This document shows positions 61,558 through 64,000 of a DNA stretch of 64,000 bases, piece after piece. Below the pieces are notes generated by a model, which saw only the letters and a program-made list of their open reading frames with translations, had not been told where the DNA came from and searched no databases. Made by a program: the position numbers and the translations under genes. Within the stretch, counting starts at the first letter, position 1. Each line of letters opens with the position of its first letter. The stretch lies in contig NC_068938.1 of assembly GCF_016801865.2 (NCBI RefSeq), forward strand, positions 62,001 to 126,000, in the 5' to 3' direction. The stretch comes from Culex pipiens pallens. Lineage: Eukaryota; Arthropoda; Insecta; Diptera; Culicidae.

Positions 61558-62047
61558 TTGGTGACAACTCTTGGGCAGCTGAGAAGTGATGAAATCTGAA
61601 AACGGTCTTAAATTAAACATGAAACAAAGTGTGATGAAATTTTAAAATATTCAAAGGTGTGGTGTTGGAGAAAAGAAGATCTATATAAAGAATCATAAAT
61701 TAAAAACCAAGTGTGAAGATTACCGTTTATTTTATGGAAAGTTGAGGTAGAATAAGATGTGACAGTGATGTTTTTTTTTGTGTTATGTCATTGGAAAAGT
61801 TTCTATTTATAAATTGTGCATCATAGCTAATTGAGCTCATTTCCAGCGCATTTTGTGTTTACAAGTTGTAGTCTTATTTTTAGAACCACATTTTAGGATG
61901 TTTCTTCTTTTTTAGCCACTGGAAGCTTATAACCATTTGTAATCTATTTCTAGTGTTGAGCGTTCAAAATCAGATGTTACTTGAATCTGGGTAATGAGTG
62001 AGCACACAATTTGGAAAAAGGAAAATTATTAAAAGTGATTAATCAAA

Positions 62048-62711
62048 ATGTCTGGCCCGCCGAACATCAATAAAAGTCACAATAGTGGAAGTGGTCGTGG
62101 TTGGTTACGAACTCCCCCACCCACGTACTTTCGTTCACCGTCACCATGGGTTCCACCTGGATCAACTCCAACAGCAATGCAAACATCTCCAGTTACCTTC
62201 AGTGGAAATTCGCAAATGAATCCAAACCACATCGTATCATCGATCAATGAGCAGCAATCTGCAATAAGTTCTTTAGGCACGACACGAACCGAAATTCAAT
62301 ACTCGCGCAGTAATGTTCGTGGAGATGGATATGAAAAACAGCAATTGTTTAACATTGCCCCTGGATCTGAGTATCAATTCAATAGACCACCATCTGTAGT
62401 ATCGCAAGTCCAATCAAGCACACCTATCAACTATGGTTATGCAAACTTGAGACCAATATCTCCCGCAATTCAACGGCCTTATGGGATGAGTACTGGATTC
62501 GAAAAACCGGTACATGTGCCAATACATAGTATGGCAATGGAAGGTGCCGTTGGAGGAGCTTCTTTGAATGCCGGTACTTCGTCTCAATATATTATTTACG
62601 ACTATTCCGGAGAATATGGGCCATCCACGGCGGAGATAATAGCAAACCAATCACAAGATTACGTAGATGAAAAGTTGGCTGAATATCAAGCAACCATACA
62701 TTTGTTACAAG
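62048..62711 (+). CDS. First coding exon of an unrecognised gene (3' incomplete)
   Basis: ATG 62048 opens a 221-codon frame ending in LLQ, followed by G|GTAAGT at 62711/62712, a strong 5' splice site. The next exon is outside the window or not found. The product is low complexity and rich in Ser, Pro, Gly, Gln and Tyr (RTPPPTYFRSPSPWVPPGS near the start). The end becomes helical and charged (YVDEKLAEYQATIHLLQ). No domain is present. Such disordered leaders precede actin-binding CH domains in giant cytoskeletal proteins (nesprins, spectraplakins); that is a weak guess and I give no symbol. Codon use and a single long frame support coding. Confidence 0.7.
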
Positions 62712-63520
62712 GTAAGTTTAAATCATAATACCTAGTCTAAAACACCGAAATCATCCATTCAAGCATTTTGGGCTCACATCTCCATCATCAAGTTTAAATC
62801 GTACGACAATCGTAAAACACAAGTTGTCAAAAGTTTTGCGAACACTAAAATCAGCTGAAACATTCACTGCTTACAACTTCGAATCAAAAAACTTACGACT
62901 TACACGCAATAAAAACATGTTTATTCAAACCTGCGATTTACTTTACTGAATCAGCTCTTGTGATGCCTTCATCTTTTCATCAACTCAAGGCACAAAAGTA
63001 ACAAGTTGTCTTATATCATTGTGAGTGTGAAAATTCGTTGATTTAGATTTCCAAAAGCTACTGATAAGCAATGCAAACCTCTCAAACTACAGCATATACC
63101 GTGGCGGGAACAAAATATTAAAAATCGAGATTTATACGAAGAAATTTGTGTTTCACCTTACTGATTAGGAATATGTTTGTTTTACCATATGAAGTACCAT
63201 GCGAGGAGGCGCTTGGTGGCTCAAGTAAATTTTAACCTATACAACCCCACGCCGCCTCTAAGCGGGCTTCGATTTAAAAAATTGACAAAAATCAATTTTC
63301 AAACAATTTTTTATGTTTAAAAAGCATTGGAAATAAGAACTCATTAAATTTAACGAGATTTGAGGGTTTGAAGTTTCACTCGTGATTTTTTCTGGTGTCA
63401 ACTTATTCAATGTTTTTCATTAACATTTCCTATATGTGTTGTTAAAATACGTACGCAGTAGTTTTGGTAAGACTATGCCTCTACTAATTTTCCTACCATT
63501 TAAATGACAATGGTATCGTT
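62712..63520. other. Probable intron, nothing recognised
   Basis: Follows the splice donor at 62712. AT-rich with no clear exon or repeat boundary. Confidence 0.5.
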
Positions 63521-63900
63521 AGCAGGCTTAGCCGAATGGTTACGCTGTCCGCTTTGTAAGCGGATGATTCTGGGTTCGATTCCCATCTGCTCCAACCTTC
63601 TATCGGATGATGAAGTAAAACGTCGGTCCCGGCCTTGGTTGATGTTAGGCCGTTAAGTCATTCCAGGTATAGGAGTCGTCTCCATGCCATAAGTACAAAC
63701 AACACACCAAACCAAGCCTGCTCCGGTGGAATCGCTGGCGGCGGTTGGACTCGCAATCCAAAGGTCGTCAGTTCAAACACTGGGGTGGAAGGTTCCTTGG
63801 AGTAGAAAGAGGTTTGGGTGCTCTCCCCATTCAAGCCTTCGGACTCCTAGGTTCGAGCAGAAACTTGCAATAGAGACCACAAAAGACTCGGGGGTCGTTA
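63521..63900 (+). mobile_element. Twin-tRNA SINE
   Basis: The first unit, AGCAGGCTTAGCCGAATGG through GGGTTCGATTCCC to CTGCTCC, looks like tRNA-Thr (anticodon loop TTTGTAA, TGT) with partly paired acceptor ends. CCTTCTATCGGATGATGAAG, the shared core, follows. The second unit at about 63727-63790 has TTGGACTCGCAATCCAAAGG. The end (CCTAGGTTCGAGCAG) parallels the 21355 copy. It lies in the probable intron of the gene at 62048. Confidence 0.82.
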
Positions 63901-64000
63901 ATGTGGATGGTTTGATTTTTTGATCGTTCTAGAGCAGAAAATGTGAAAAACAAGCAAAAAATGAAAAAGTAGCTGTAAAAAGATCGCAAAAGGTAATGAT

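Noticed and set aside
63521..63593. Functional tRNA-Thr gene
   Set aside because: Acceptor stem has mismatches and the sequence runs into the shared SINE core.

Overview
The window reads as nuclear DNA of a dipteran, most likely a culicine mosquito. The genes are animal genes with short GT-AG introns (several 55-75 bp). They encode insect or metazoan families: Dlg5, a Spaetzle-type Toll ligand, NIM1 kinase, MEA1, and FAM151/menorin. The space between them is packed with MITEs, foldback elements and tRNA-derived SINEs, some carrying two tRNA-like units as in the Twin SINEs described from Culex. I cannot fix the species from sequence alone.

Layout: 1-2970 is a near-perfect 439-bp tandem satellite that runs off the left edge. 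2971-13480 is repeat-rich DNA with two hAT-type elements that have exact 8-bp target duplications. 13492-21168 is a complete seven-exon Dlg5 gene (+). 21355-21750 is a SINE, and about 21937-26545 is a giant foldback element whose arms carry about 142-bp repeats around an RNase H fragment. 27911-29569 holds the last two exons of a Spaetzle-like ligand (-). 29655-43400 is a repeat graveyard with nested MITEs and no recognisable gene. 43600-44918 is a three-exon prothymosin-like acidic nuclear protein (+). 46571-49967 is a complete NIM1-type kinase (-). 52609-53657 is MEA1 (-), head to head with an unrecognised 226-residue protein at 53863-54666 (+). 57200-58460 is a decayed jockey-type gag. 58750-59867 is FAM151/menorin (-), divergent from the first coding exon of an unrecognised gene at 62048-62711 (+), which lies after a long 5' region carrying a MITE.

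The exon models for Dlg5, the acidic protein, NIM1, MEA1, the 226-residue protein and FAM151 were assembled by hand. Every model closes in frame: 5025, 315, 1761, 510, 681 and 876 nt. Two gene-structure points stand out: the NIM1 start codon is split by an intron, and FAM151 has a cryptic upstream exon that adds a signal peptide. The genes are unrelated in function; this is a gene-sparse eukaryotic chromosome segment, not an operon or island. The most unusual biology lies in the repeat architecture: nested insertions whose order can be read, kilobase palindromes and the foldback element. I found no CRISPR array or prokaryotic-type system.
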